From Bacteroidota bacterium (GTDB taxonomy: Bacteria; Bacteroidota; Bacteroidia; Bacteroidales; VadinHA17): DNA of 7,310 nucleotides. Positions within the stretch are counted from its first letter, which is position 1, and every line of letters starts with the position of its first letter. The stretch lies in NCBI GenBank assembly GCA_021816545.1, contig JAKAXP010000119.1, forward strand, positions 1 to 7,310, given 5' to 3'. Under the pieces are notes generated by a model. It was not told the origin of the DNA. It made no database searches and saw only the letters and a program-made list of their open reading frames with translations. The position numbers and the translations under genes are program-made. Of this stretch, positions 1-7,057 are shown in pieces.

Positions 1-911
1 AGGACAGCGTTCTCCTCGTTGACGGTGCTCATGATGCCCGACTGTGCCCCGATTTTAACACCGTCAGCAATGCTGAGATGGCCCGCCAGCCCCACCTGCC
101 CGCCGAACATACAGTTTTTCCCGACACGGGTTGACCCGGCCAGTCCCGACTGGGCAGCGATCACCGTATTCTCGCCTATCTCCACATTGTGACCCACCTG
201 AATCAGGTTATCGAGCTTGACACCCTTCCTGATTATCGTTGAGCCCATCGTTGCCCTGTCTATGCAGGTGTTTGAGCCTATCTCCACATTGTCCTCGAGG
301 ATGACATTGCCTATCTGCGGTATCTTCATGAAGTTCGAGTCCGTGACGGGAGCGAATCCGAAGCCGTCAGCACCTATAACCGCACCTGCATGCAGGATGC
401 AGTCATTACCGATAATACAGTCCCTGTAAACCTTTACACCGGGATGCAGTGTACAGTTCTTACCGATTTTTACATTCTCCCCGATATAGACCTGGGGATG
501 CAGTGAGCAGCCGTCTCCAATAATAGTATTCTCCGATATTACAGTGCAGGCGCCTATGAACACATCCTTGCCTACCGTGGCCTTTTCATCTATGACTGCC
601 GTGGGGTGTATCCCCTTTTTCGGAGATTTGGCCTGCTCATAGAATGCCAGCAGCCTGGCAAGTGCCTGGTAAGGGTCATCCACCCGTATGAGGGTGGCAG
701 TAACAACTTTTGTAGGGGTAAAGTCATTTTTCACAAGCACAGCCGAAGAGCCGGTTGTATAAAGATATGGCTCGTATTTCGGGTTTGACAGGAATGAGAG
801 TGCACCTGCCCTGCCCTCCTCGATCCTGGCCACCGTGTTAAGTCTGGTTTCCGGGTCGCCCTCAACAGTGCCGTTGAGTATCTGTGCTATCATTGCAGCA
901 GTAAATTCCAT
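1..911 (-). CDS. lpxD: LpxD, UDP-3-O-acylglucosamine N-acyltransferase (3' end cut by window edge)
   Basis: Third step of lipid A synthesis: transfers a 3-hydroxyacyl chain from acyl-ACP to the 2-amino group of UDP-3-O-acylglucosamine, in the cytoplasm, as a trimer. I translated the minus strand from the ATG at 911-909 and the frame stays open for 303 codons to the window edge. Residues 1-100 form the uridine-binding N-terminal domain (for example GALSFLSNPKYE at 36-47). From about residue 101 there are hexapeptide repeats of the left-handed beta helix (IGDGC, IGENV, IGKNC, IGNDC). The signature DNLIQVGHNVEIG places His241 at the position of the E. coli catalytic base His239, and His278 lies in the conserved GLAGHLSIADGV segment. 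LpxD proteins are usually about 340-350 residues, so roughly 40 residues are missing on the left. It lies 14 bases downstream of the HD-domain gene and is probably cotranscribed with it. No frameshift or lost key residue is visible. Confidence 0.96.
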   Translation of the reverse strand, partial: MEFTAAMIAQILNGTVEGDPETRLNTVARIEEGRAGALSFLSNPKYEPYLYTTGSSAVLVKNDFTPTKVVTATLIRVDDPYQALARLLAFYEQAKSPKKGIHPTAVIDEKATVGKDVFIGACTVISENTIIGDGCSLHPQVYIGENVKIGKNCTLHPGVKVYRDCIIGNDCILHAGAVIGADGFGFAPVTDSNFMKIPQIGNVILEDNVEIGSNTCIDRATMGSTIIRKGVKLDNLIQVGHNVEIGENTVIAAQSGLAGSTRVGKNCMFGGQVGLAGHLSIADGVKIGAQSGIMSTVNEENAV

Positions 912-925
912 CTGAGTTATTTTTG

Positions 926-2158
926 TTATTTGATTATCTCCTTCGGGTAACAGAAGTAATACTTCGTTACCTTTTCTGACAGTGCCTCCCGGTCAAAGAG
1001 GTCAGACACTGCAGTTATATCCGGGGTGGTTCCGTTTTTAAGCAGAATGCGCACCTCCGGGGTTCCGGGGGCATATGTCTGGTTATAAACATCACCGGTA
1101 TTGACATAGTACTTTACTTCATCCTCCTTCAGTCCCAGCACCTTCATTGCCTTCAGGCCCGCTTCACTGACCCTTGCCTGATCAAAGGGGGCTTTCTGAA
1201 GCTCTATGGCCAGAAGGTCCCGGTTTACGAACCTCCTGCAGAGATCTTCCAGCACCCTGTCGCCGCAGCTTGTCCATACCTTTGTGGCGGAGATGATATC
1301 ACTCTCGTCGAGTGCCGTGAAGTGCCCTACAAGTGCGGTTCTCTCCTCTCCCTCAGCCCTGTTGTGCCTCGGCTCGAGGAAATAGGCCAGGGCCGGTGTG
1401 GCAAACAGCTTCAGCCCGGTGGCAGTAACCTGACGTGCCCTCACCAGCAGGCTGGTGAGCAGCTTCTCGGCTGAGACCACAGTGCGGTGGTTGTATACCT
1501 GCCAGTACATCATGCGCCTGGCTATAAGGAATTTCTCCACAGAATAGATTCCCTTCTCATCAACCACAAGCCTGTCGTCCGAGACGTTCAGCATCCTGAT
1601 TATCCTGTCTGATCCCACCGAGCCCTCAATCACACCGGTGAAGAAGCTGTCGCGCCTGAGATAGTCCATCCGGTCCATATCCATCTGGCCCGTCAAAAGG
1701 TCATGGAAGAACTTTCTCGGGTATTTCCCGCGGAAGACGGCAATGGCATCCGTCAGCCTCCCTCCCATGGCATTGTTGAGCTCTTCCATGATCAGGAGTG
1801 ACATTGTCTCATGCGGCATGTCCTCAATAAGGGAGTGTTCCAGTGCGTGCGAGAAAGGGCCGTGCCCTATGTCATGCAGCAGTATTGCAGCAAGGACTGC
1901 TTCCTCCTCATTGTCAGAGATCTCAGTGCCTTTGCTTCTAAGCGTATGCACAGCCTGACCGGTAAGGTACATTGCCCCCAGACTGTGCTGGAAACGGCTG
2001 TGTACCGCACCCGGGTAGACAAGGCTTGAGAGCCCTAGCTGCCTGATGTTGCGAAGCCTCTGAAACCAGGGATGCCCCACCAGATCATAAATAAGATCAT
2101 TGGGTATACTGATGAATCCGTATACCGGGTCATTGATAATCTTTCTCCTGTTTGTCAA
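926..2158 (-). CDS. HD-domain phosphohydrolase, dGTPase/SAMHD1-like (COG1078 type)
   Basis: A 410-residue soluble metal-dependent HD-superfamily phosphohydrolase; the likely substrate is a (deoxy)nucleotide. Visible metal ligands are His58 (FQHSLG), His95-Asp96 (LLHDIGHGPFSH) and Asp162 (DMDRMDYLRRD). By motif alignment with SAMHD1, Gln40, Arg55, His99, His116, Arg163, Tyr166 and Asp170 fall at the positions of its Gln149, Arg164, His210, His233, Lys312, Tyr315 and Asp319, so the dNTP-contacting set looks complete. The family includes Enterococcus faecalis EF1143, a dNTP triphosphohydrolase; the activity here is inferred. The start is TTG: a stop (TAA, 2173-2171) sits five codons upstream in frame, no in-frame ATG occurs before the conserved KIINDPVYGFI segment (residues 6-16), and the length fits the family. 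It leads lpxD by 14 bases, apparently as the first gene of that operon. A role in lipid A synthesis is not shown by the sequence. Confidence 0.92.
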   Translation of the reverse strand: MTNRRKIINDPVYGFISIPNDLIYDLVGHPWFQRLRNIRQLGLSSLVYPGAVHSRFQHSLGAMYLTGQAVHTLRSKGTEISDNEEEAVLAAILLHDIGHGPFSHALEHSLIEDMPHETMSLLIMEELNNAMGGRLTDAIAVFRGKYPRKFFHDLLTGQMDMDRMDYLRRDSFFTGVIEGSVGSDRIIRMLNVSDDRLVVDEKGIYSVEKFLIARRMMYWQVYNHRTVVSAEKLLTSLLVRARQVTATGLKLFATPALAYFLEPRHNRAEGEERTALVGHFTALDESDIISATKVWTSCGDRVLEDLCRRFVNRDLLAIELQKAPFDQARVSEAGLKAMKVLGLKEDEVKYYVNTGDVYNQTYAPGTPEVRILLKNGTTPDITAVSDLFDREALSEKVTKYYFCYPKEIIK

Positions 2159-2179
2159 ACAGCACTGGTTTTATGCCGG

Positions 2180-2187
2180 CAAATTTA
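2180..2187 (-). promoter_or_regulatory. Candidate -7 promoter element for the HD gene-lpxD operon
   Basis: Read on the minus strand the sequence is TAAATTTG, a full match to the Bacteroidota -7 consensus TAnnTTTG. It would place transcription start near 2173-2175 and leave a leader of about 15 bases before the TTG start at 2158. The -33 element is weak: no TTG lies at the expected 19-21 base distance, only a T/C-rich tract. A TTTG 12 bases upstream is too close. The call rests on one box and its position, so it is tentative. Confidence 0.45.
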
Positions 2188-2261
2188 TTCAATAGTTTCC
2201 AAAAAAGGGAAAGAAAAGCTTCATATACAGCGCTCAGCTCATTTTTTATGGTGAACTTTCC

Positions 2262-2292
2262 ATTGTCATTTGAAAAAATGATATTATCTTTG
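2262..2292 (+). promoter_or_regulatory. Promoter of the rimP-nusA-infB operon (Bacteroidota-type -33/-7)
   Basis: ATTG at 2262-2265 is followed by a 19-base spacer and TATCTTTG at 2285-2292. This fits the primary sigma factor pattern of Bacteroidota (TTG-type -33 box, 19-21 bases, TAnnTTTG). Transcription would start near 2297-2299, giving a leader of about 65 bases before rimP. Because the next two gene gaps (17 and 59 bases) show no comparable element, this is probably the main promoter for all three genes. Confidence 0.7.
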
Positions 2293-2319
2293 CACCCGAA
2301 CAGAAGGGTACGAATGGCC

Positions 2320-2346
2320 TAGGGGACAAAAGTCCCCTATTTTGTT
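2320..2346 (+). promoter_or_regulatory. Hairpin plus T-run in the rimP leader, attenuator-like
   Basis: TAGGGGAC at 2320-2327 pairs perfectly with GTCCCCTA at 2332-2339 across an AAAA loop, and is followed by TTTTGTT (2340-2346). Eight base pairs, five of them G-C, plus a T-rich tail is the layout of an intrinsic terminator. Yet it lies between the inferred promoter and the rimP start at 2363, so it would act inside the operon leader. Premature termination, NusA-dependent feedback or transcript protection are possible roles; the sequence does not choose between them. No anti-terminator partner strand is obvious. Confidence 0.6.
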
Positions 2347-2362
2347 ATCAAAAAAACAGACT

Positions 2363-2812
2363 ATGATTACAAAGGACCATATCAGGAAACTTGCGGAGCA
2401 GCACATAAGCGGCACCGGCATCTTCCTCGTTGACGTCAGGCTGAGCAGCACGGGCCGCATAACCATCCTCATTGACAGGCCTGAGGGGGTAAGAATTGAT
2501 GACTGCGCGATGCTGAGCAGGCAGATAAGCAATGACCTCGGCGAAGCAGTGGGAGACTATGAACTGAATGTTTCATCTCCCGGACTCGACATGCCCCTTC
2601 TCGTACCTGAGCAGTTCAGGAAGAACGATGGCAGGATGGTTGACGTGGTAACCCATGAGGGCGAACGGATAAAAGGAACAATGATCAACGTGACAGCAGG
2701 CGGATTTGATCTCAGGACAGAGACGAAGGTTAAGAAGGAAACCGTGACTGCAGTCAGATCATTTAATTTTGAGGATGTTAAGTCAGTTAAAGTAATTATA
2801 TCATTCAAATAA
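2363..2812 (+). CDS. rimP: RimP, 30S ribosomal subunit maturation factor
   Basis: A 149-residue cytoplasmic protein that assists assembly of the 30S ribosomal subunit; in E. coli it promotes binding of late proteins around S12 and S19. The N-terminal alpha/beta domain covers about residues 1-80, with the family signature YELNVSSPGLDMPL near residues 65-78, followed by an SH3-like C-terminal domain (about 80-149, including GERIKGTMINVTAGGFDL). Length matches the usual 140-160 residues. I chose the ATG at 2363 over an in-frame TTG at 2342, because the earlier codon would overlap the leader hairpin tail and add seven residues with no family resemblance. It is the first gene of the operon and sits 17 bases ahead of nusA. 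No Shine-Dalgarno sequence is seen, which is normal for Bacteroidota. Confidence 0.95.
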   Translation: MITKDHIRKLAEQHISGTGIFLVDVRLSSTGRITILIDRPEGVRIDDCAMLSRQISNDLGEAVGDYELNVSSPGLDMPLLVPEQFRKNDGRMVDVVTHEGERIKGTMINVTAGGFDLRTETKVKKETVTAVRSFNFEDVKSVKVIISFK

Positions 2813-2829
2813 AAGTATAGATTACAGCA

Positions 2830-4074
2830 ATGGAAAATGTAAATCTCATAGATACTTTTTCGGAGTTCAAGGAGCTGAAGAATATTGACAGACCCACAAT
2901 GATGAGTGTGCTTGAGGATGTGTTCAGGGGTATGCTGGCCAAGAGATTCGGCACGGCAGACAACTTTGACATCATCGTGAATATTGACAAGGGTGACTTT
3001 GAAATATGGCGAAACCGAGAAGTTGTTGATGACGAGAATTATACCGACGAGAACACCCAGATTCCGCTCTCGGAGGCTCACAAGATTGACGAGGACTACG
3101 AGGTTGGCGAAGAGGTATCTGATGAGGTCAAATTCCTTGATTTCGGACGCAGGGCGATCCTGGCCCTCAGGCAGAACCTGGTGGCACGCATCCTTGACCT
3201 GGAAAAAAACAATATATACCTCAAGTACAAGGACCGCATCGGTGACATCGTCACCGGCGAAGTGTACCAGGTGTGGAAGCGCGAGACCCTCGTCCTTGAC
3301 GATGACGGCAACGAGCTGATCCTTCCCAAACCGGAGCAGATCCCCTCTGACCACTTCCGCAAGGGCGATACAATCCGTGCCGTGGTAATAAGGGTGGAGA
3401 TGAAGAACAACACTCCGAACATCATCCTGAGCCGTACATCTCCGGTATTCCTGGAGAGGCTCTTCGAGCTTGAGGTTCCTGAAATATTCGACGGCCTGAT
3501 TACTATACGCAAAATTGTGAGGGTTCCCGGCGAGAGAGCCAAAGTTGCTGTTGAATCATATGACGAACGCATTGACCCCGTCGGCGCTTGCGTGGGCATG
3601 AAGGGATCAAGGATCCACGGAATCGTCCGCGAACTGCGCAACGAGAACATAGACGTGATAAACTACACATCGAACATACAGCTCTTCATAACCAGGGCAC
3701 TCAACCCCGCCAAGATTTCATCAATTAAACTGGTTGAATCAGAGAAGAAGGCAGAAATCTATCTCAAACCCAGTGAAGTCTCTCTTGCTATCGGCAAGGG
3801 TGGCCTGAACATCAAGCTTGCAGGCCAGCTGACCGGCTATGACATTGAAGTGTACCGCGAACCTGATAACGAGGATGAAGAAGATGTCAACCTTGACGAA
3901 TTCGCAGATGAAATAGAAGGATGGATAATTGACGAGCTCAAGGCAATCGGCTGTGATACCGCACGAAGCGTGCTCAGGCTCACCGTCCATGACCTGGTCA
4001 AGAGAACTGACCTTGAGGAGGAGACAGTCAAGGAAGTTGTCGGCATTCTCAAGTCAGAATTTGAAAAGGAATAA
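2830..4074 (+). CDS. nusA: NusA, transcription elongation/termination factor
   Basis: Binds RNA polymerase and nascent RNA; modulates pausing, intrinsic and Rho-dependent termination, and antitermination on rRNA operons. Domains in order: RNA-polymerase-binding N-terminal domain (about residues 1-125), S1 RNA-binding domain (about 135-201, IGDIVTGEVYQV to IILSR), KH1 (about 203-285, GMKG loop at 256-259) and KH2 (about 286-345, IGKGG at 321-325). These are followed by an acidic stretch (346-363) and one helix-hairpin-helix-like C-terminal unit (about 364-412). At 414 residues it is shorter than the 495-residue E. coli protein, which has two C-terminal acidic repeats. A short form is common outside Proteobacteria, so I do not read it as truncation. 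It follows rimP by 17 bases and precedes infB by 59 bases; the leader hairpin upstream of rimP would be a natural target for NusA feedback (inference). Confidence 0.97.
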   Translation: MENVNLIDTFSEFKELKNIDRPTMMSVLEDVFRGMLAKRFGTADNFDIIVNIDKGDFEIWRNREVVDDENYTDENTQIPLSEAHKIDEDYEVGEEVSDEVKFLDFGRRAILALRQNLVARILDLEKNNIYLKYKDRIGDIVTGEVYQVWKRETLVLDDDGNELILPKPEQIPSDHFRKGDTIRAVVIRVEMKNNTPNIILSRTSPVFLERLFELEVPEIFDGLITIRKIVRVPGERAKVAVESYDERIDPVGACVGMKGSRIHGIVRELRNENIDVINYTSNIQLFITRALNPAKISSIKLVESEKKAEIYLKPSEVSLAIGKGGLNIKLAGQLTGYDIEVYREPDNEDEEDVNLDEFADEIEGWIIDELKAIGCDTARSVLRLTVHDLVKRTDLEEETVKEVVGILKSEFEKE

Positions 4075-4133
4075 CCTTCCACAACAAGGCAATTATATAA
4101 ATACTTACCAAAGAGGTTACTATAAAGGGATAT

Positions 4134-7049
4134 ATGACTGAAGACAAGAAGGCCATACGTTTAAGCAAGGCAGCCCGCGAATTCAACGTCGGGATCCAGA
4201 CGATTGTCGAATTCCTACACAAGAAGGGATTTGACATATCACATGATCCCAACGGAAAAATTCCACCTGAGGCATACGCTCTGATAGTCAAGGAATACAG
4301 CAGCGACCTCAGTGTCAAGAAGGATGCCGAGAAACTGGCTCTCAAGGAAAAGATCACTCCCAAGAAGTCACTTTCCATTGAAGATATGGAGACTGGCAGG
4401 GAAGGTGACAACGGTGAGCCCGATGAGGACTTCCTAATCACTGATATTTCAGGTGTTAAGAAGCATCTCGATTTACGGACCGAGATCCGCAAGCCTGAGA
4501 TTAAGACTGTTGGCAAGGTAGATCTTACCCCTCCGACCAAACTGGTGAAGAAGGAGCAGGAGGAACCCGCTGAAAAAGCTCCTGTACCGGCAGCATCGTC
4601 TCCCGAACCGGCAGCACCGGCTGAACCAACAGCGCCGGCAGAGACTGTCGCACCTGTTGAGACAAGGCAGCCCAAGGTTGTCGGCAAGGTTGACCTGGAC
4701 AAACTGGCCAAACCCGAGAAGTCATCAAAGAAAGCAGTTGAAAAGAAAGCTGCCCCGGCCCCTGCCCCTGAGGAGAAGAAACAGGAGCCTGTTGCCCCTC
4801 AGCCTGAGCCCGAACCTGTAGCAGCAACTGCGGAGCCGGTTCCTGCACCTGCACCCGAACCGAAGGAGACAGAGATATTCCGTCCGGGTTATGAAAAACT
4901 GGCCGGACCCAAGATGGTTGGAAAGATTGAGCTTATCCCGGAAGTCAAGAAGAGCCGTGACCAGGCCGGTGCCGACAAGCACAGGCATGACAAGAAGAGG
5001 GAGAGGATCAAACCCAAACCCCGCGAAAAGGTAGCACTTGATACGCCTGTTGCCCCGCCGCCACAGGAAGCCAAAAAGGATAAGAAACCCCCGCAGAAGG
5101 ACCACAGGGGCGGTGACAGGAAGAAGTCGTTCCGTGCCCTGAGGCCCGAAGTTGACAGGGAAGACGTTGATAAGAATATAAGGGACGTCAACCTCCTGAT
5201 GAGCAAAGGCAAGTCGAAGGTGGCCAAGTACCGCCGCGACAAGCGCGATGCAATCAGCCAGAGGATGAAGGACGAGACCGAAAAGAGGGAACTCGAAAAG
5301 AGCGTTCTCAAGGTGACGGAATTCGTCTCAGTGAACGAGATGGCAACAATGATGGACGTTCCGGTGATTGAAATCATCTCCACCTGTATGAGCCTCGGGC
5401 TTATAGTCTCAATCAACCAGAGGCTTGACGCCGAAACGATGGCACTCGTTGCCGAGGAGTTCGGTTTCACTGTGGAGTTTGTGAGCGCCGAGCTGCAGGA
5501 GGCAGTGAAGGAAGAGGAGGATGATGAAACAAACCTCCAGCCCCGTCCGCCCATCGTAACTGTCATGGGACACGTTGACCACGGCAAGACAAAGCTGCTG
5601 GACCATATCCGGAACACCAACGTGGTTGCCGGAGAGGCAGGCGGTATAACACAGCATATAGGTGCATACACCGTCACCCTTGAGGGTGGCAAGATAATCA
5701 CCTTCCTTGACACCCCCGGTCATGAGGCATTTACCGCCATGCGTGCCCGCGGCGCACAGATAACGGATATAGTGATCATCGTGGTGGCTGCTGATGACGG
5801 GGTTATGCCTCAGACACGTGAAGCCATCAACCACGCACATGCTGCCGGTGTTCCTATAATCTTCGCCATAAACAAGATAGACAAGCCTACTGCCAACCCC
5901 GACAGGATCCGCGAGGAACTTGCCAACATGAACTTCCTCGTGGAGGAGTGGGGCGGTAAATACCAGTCACAGGAGATCTCCGCAAAGAGCGGTATTAATA
6001 TAGACGTGCTCCTTGAGAAGATCCTGCTTCAGGCTGAGATGCTTGAGCTGAAAGCCAATCCTGACAAGCTTGCCATCGGTGCCGTGCTTGAGTCATCACT
6101 CGACAAGGGGCGCGGATTCGTGGCTACGGTACTCGTTAAGGCAGGCACTCTTCGTGTCGGCGATGTGGTTATCGCAGGAAGCTGTTTCGGACATATCAAG
6201 GCGATGTACAACGAGCGCAACCAGAAGATAACCGAGGCAGGCCCGTCAATGCCTGTGCTTATCCTCGGCCTGAACGGTGCACCCCAGGCAGGCGACAAGT
6301 TCAACGTCATGGAGTCTGACAAGGAGGCCAAGGACATTGCAACAAAGAGGGCTCAGTTGCAGAGGGAGCAGGGGCTGCGTACCCAGAAGCACATCACACT
6401 TGATGAGATCGGCCGCCGTATTGCAATCGGCAACTTCCAGGAACTCAATATCATTGTCAAGGGCGACGTTGACGGATCGGTTGAGGCTCTCAGCGATTCA
6501 CTCATCAAGCTTTCCACTGAGGAGATCCAGGTCAATATCATTCATAAGGCTGTGGGACAGATATCCGAATCGGATATCCTGCTTGCAGCAGCATCGAACG
6601 CCGTTGTGGTTGGATTCCAGGTGAGGCCTTCGCTCAGCGCAAGGAAGCTTGCCGAGAAGGAAGGTATTGACATACGTCTCTACTCAATCATCTACGACGC
6701 CATCGAGGAGATCAGGGCTGCCATGGAAGGGATGCTCTCCCCCGAAATCAAGGAAGAGATCGTGGCTACCGTGGAGGTGCGCGAGGTCTTCAAGATCGGC
6801 AAGGTAGGTACTGTTGCCGGCTGCTTCGTGCGTGACGGTAAGATAACCCGTAACACGAAGGTGCGTGTGATACGTGACGGTATCGTAATCTACACCGGTG
6901 ACCTGGGCTCACTCAAGAGGTTCAAGGATGATGTTCGCGAGGTGACCTCAGGATACGAGTGCGGACTCAACATTGACAACTTCAATGACATCAAGGTCGG
7001 TGACGTGGTAGAGGGATACCAGACGGTACAGGTCAAGAAAACCCTTTAG
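4134..7049 (+). CDS. infB: Translation initiation factor IF2
   Basis: GTPase that brings initiator fMet-tRNA to the 30S subunit and promotes joining of the 50S subunit. The 971 residues comprise an N-terminal IF2_N module (about 7-58), a long Pro/Ala/Glu/Lys-rich linker (about 70-270), a strongly basic segment (about 270-390), a second IF2_N-like module (about 393-462), and the GTPase domain. GTPase motifs visible: G1 GHVDHGKT at 479-486, G3 DTPGH at 526-530, G4 NKID at 580-583, G5 SAKSG at 616-620. Then come domain II (about 640-730), domain III (about 753-865) and the initiator-tRNA-binding domain IV (about 875-968). All parts are present and in order. Residue 487 after the P-loop is Lys where Ser is usual in E. 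coli IF2 (GKTKLLD against GKTSLLD). It is the last gene of the operon; its stop is 8 bases from that of the convergent gene. Confidence 0.98.
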   Translation: MTEDKKAIRLSKAAREFNVGIQTIVEFLHKKGFDISHDPNGKIPPEAYALIVKEYSSDLSVKKDAEKLALKEKITPKKSLSIEDMETGREGDNGEPDEDFLITDISGVKKHLDLRTEIRKPEIKTVGKVDLTPPTKLVKKEQEEPAEKAPVPAASSPEPAAPAEPTAPAETVAPVETRQPKVVGKVDLDKLAKPEKSSKKAVEKKAAPAPAPEEKKQEPVAPQPEPEPVAATAEPVPAPAPEPKETEIFRPGYEKLAGPKMVGKIELIPEVKKSRDQAGADKHRHDKKRERIKPKPREKVALDTPVAPPPQEAKKDKKPPQKDHRGGDRKKSFRALRPEVDREDVDKNIRDVNLLMSKGKSKVAKYRRDKRDAISQRMKDETEKRELEKSVLKVTEFVSVNEMATMMDVPVIEIISTCMSLGLIVSINQRLDAETMALVAEEFGFTVEFVSAELQEAVKEEEDDETNLQPRPPIVTVMGHVDHGKTKLLDHIRNTNVVAGEAGGITQHIGAYTVTLEGGKIITFLDTPGHEAFTAMRARGAQITDIVIIVVAADDGVMPQTREAINHAHAAGVPIIFAINKIDKPTANPDRIREELANMNFLVEEWGGKYQSQEISAKSGINIDVLLEKILLQAEMLELKANPDKLAIGAVLESSLDKGRGFVATVLVKAGTLRVGDVVIAGSCFGHIKAMYNERNQKITEAGPSMPVLILGLNGAPQAGDKFNVMESDKEAKDIATKRAQLQREQGLRTQKHITLDEIGRRIAIGNFQELNIIVKGDVDGSVEALSDSLIKLSTEEIQVNIIHKAVGQISESDILLAAASNAVVVGFQVRPSLSARKLAEKEGIDIRLYSIIYDAIEEIRAAMEGMLSPEIKEEIVATVEVREVFKIGKVGTVAGCFVRDGKITRNTKVRVIRDGIVIYTGDLGSLKRFKDDVREVTSGYECGLNIDNFNDIKVGDVVEGYQTVQVKKTL
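4503..4934 (+). repeat. Three degenerate VGK(V/I)(D/E)L motif copies in the IF2 linker
   Basis: Inside infB, the linker holds KTVGKVDL (residues 124-131), KVVGKVDL (181-188) and KMVGKIEL (260-267). They are separated by Pro/Ala/Glu-rich low-complexity sequence (clearest at residues 141-247). Copy starts are 57 and 79 residues apart. The surrounding linker is low complexity while the motifs keep the same hydrophobic-Gly-Lys-hydrophobic-acidic-Leu pattern, so they may be short binding segments. They are protein-level repeats; the DNA is only partly alike. Confidence 0.7.
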
Positions 7050-7057
7050 CATTAAGG

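Noticed and set aside
2294..2309. ACCC/GGGT inverted repeat upstream of the leader hairpin
   Set aside because: Only four pairs with an 8-base loop, and it overlaps the inferred transcription start.
2342..2362. Upstream TTG start that would extend RimP by seven residues
   Set aside because: Overlaps the T-run of the leader hairpin and adds residues that do not resemble RimP; the ATG at 2363 gives a normal N-terminus.
2557..3354. Open frame of 265 codons on the minus strand across rimP and nusA
   Set aside because: Covers two real genes on the opposite strand and shows no family resemblance.
4075..4133. Possible separate promoter or small gene between nusA and infB
   Set aside because: The 59-base gap is AT-rich but has no TAnnTTTG element, no hairpin and no plausible reading frame.
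4049..4711. Open frame of 220 codons on the minus strand over the nusA-infB junction
   Set aside because: Antisense to the nusA end and the IF2 N-terminus; its Ala/Gly/Ser run mirrors the Pro/Ala-rich IF2 linker codons.
4889..5713. Long open frame of 274 codons on the minus strand inside infB
   Set aside because: Lies wholly antisense to the well-supported IF2 sequence; its translation is Ser/Leu/Arg-rich with no recognisable domain, as expected for a shadow of a Lys/Glu/Asp-rich gene.
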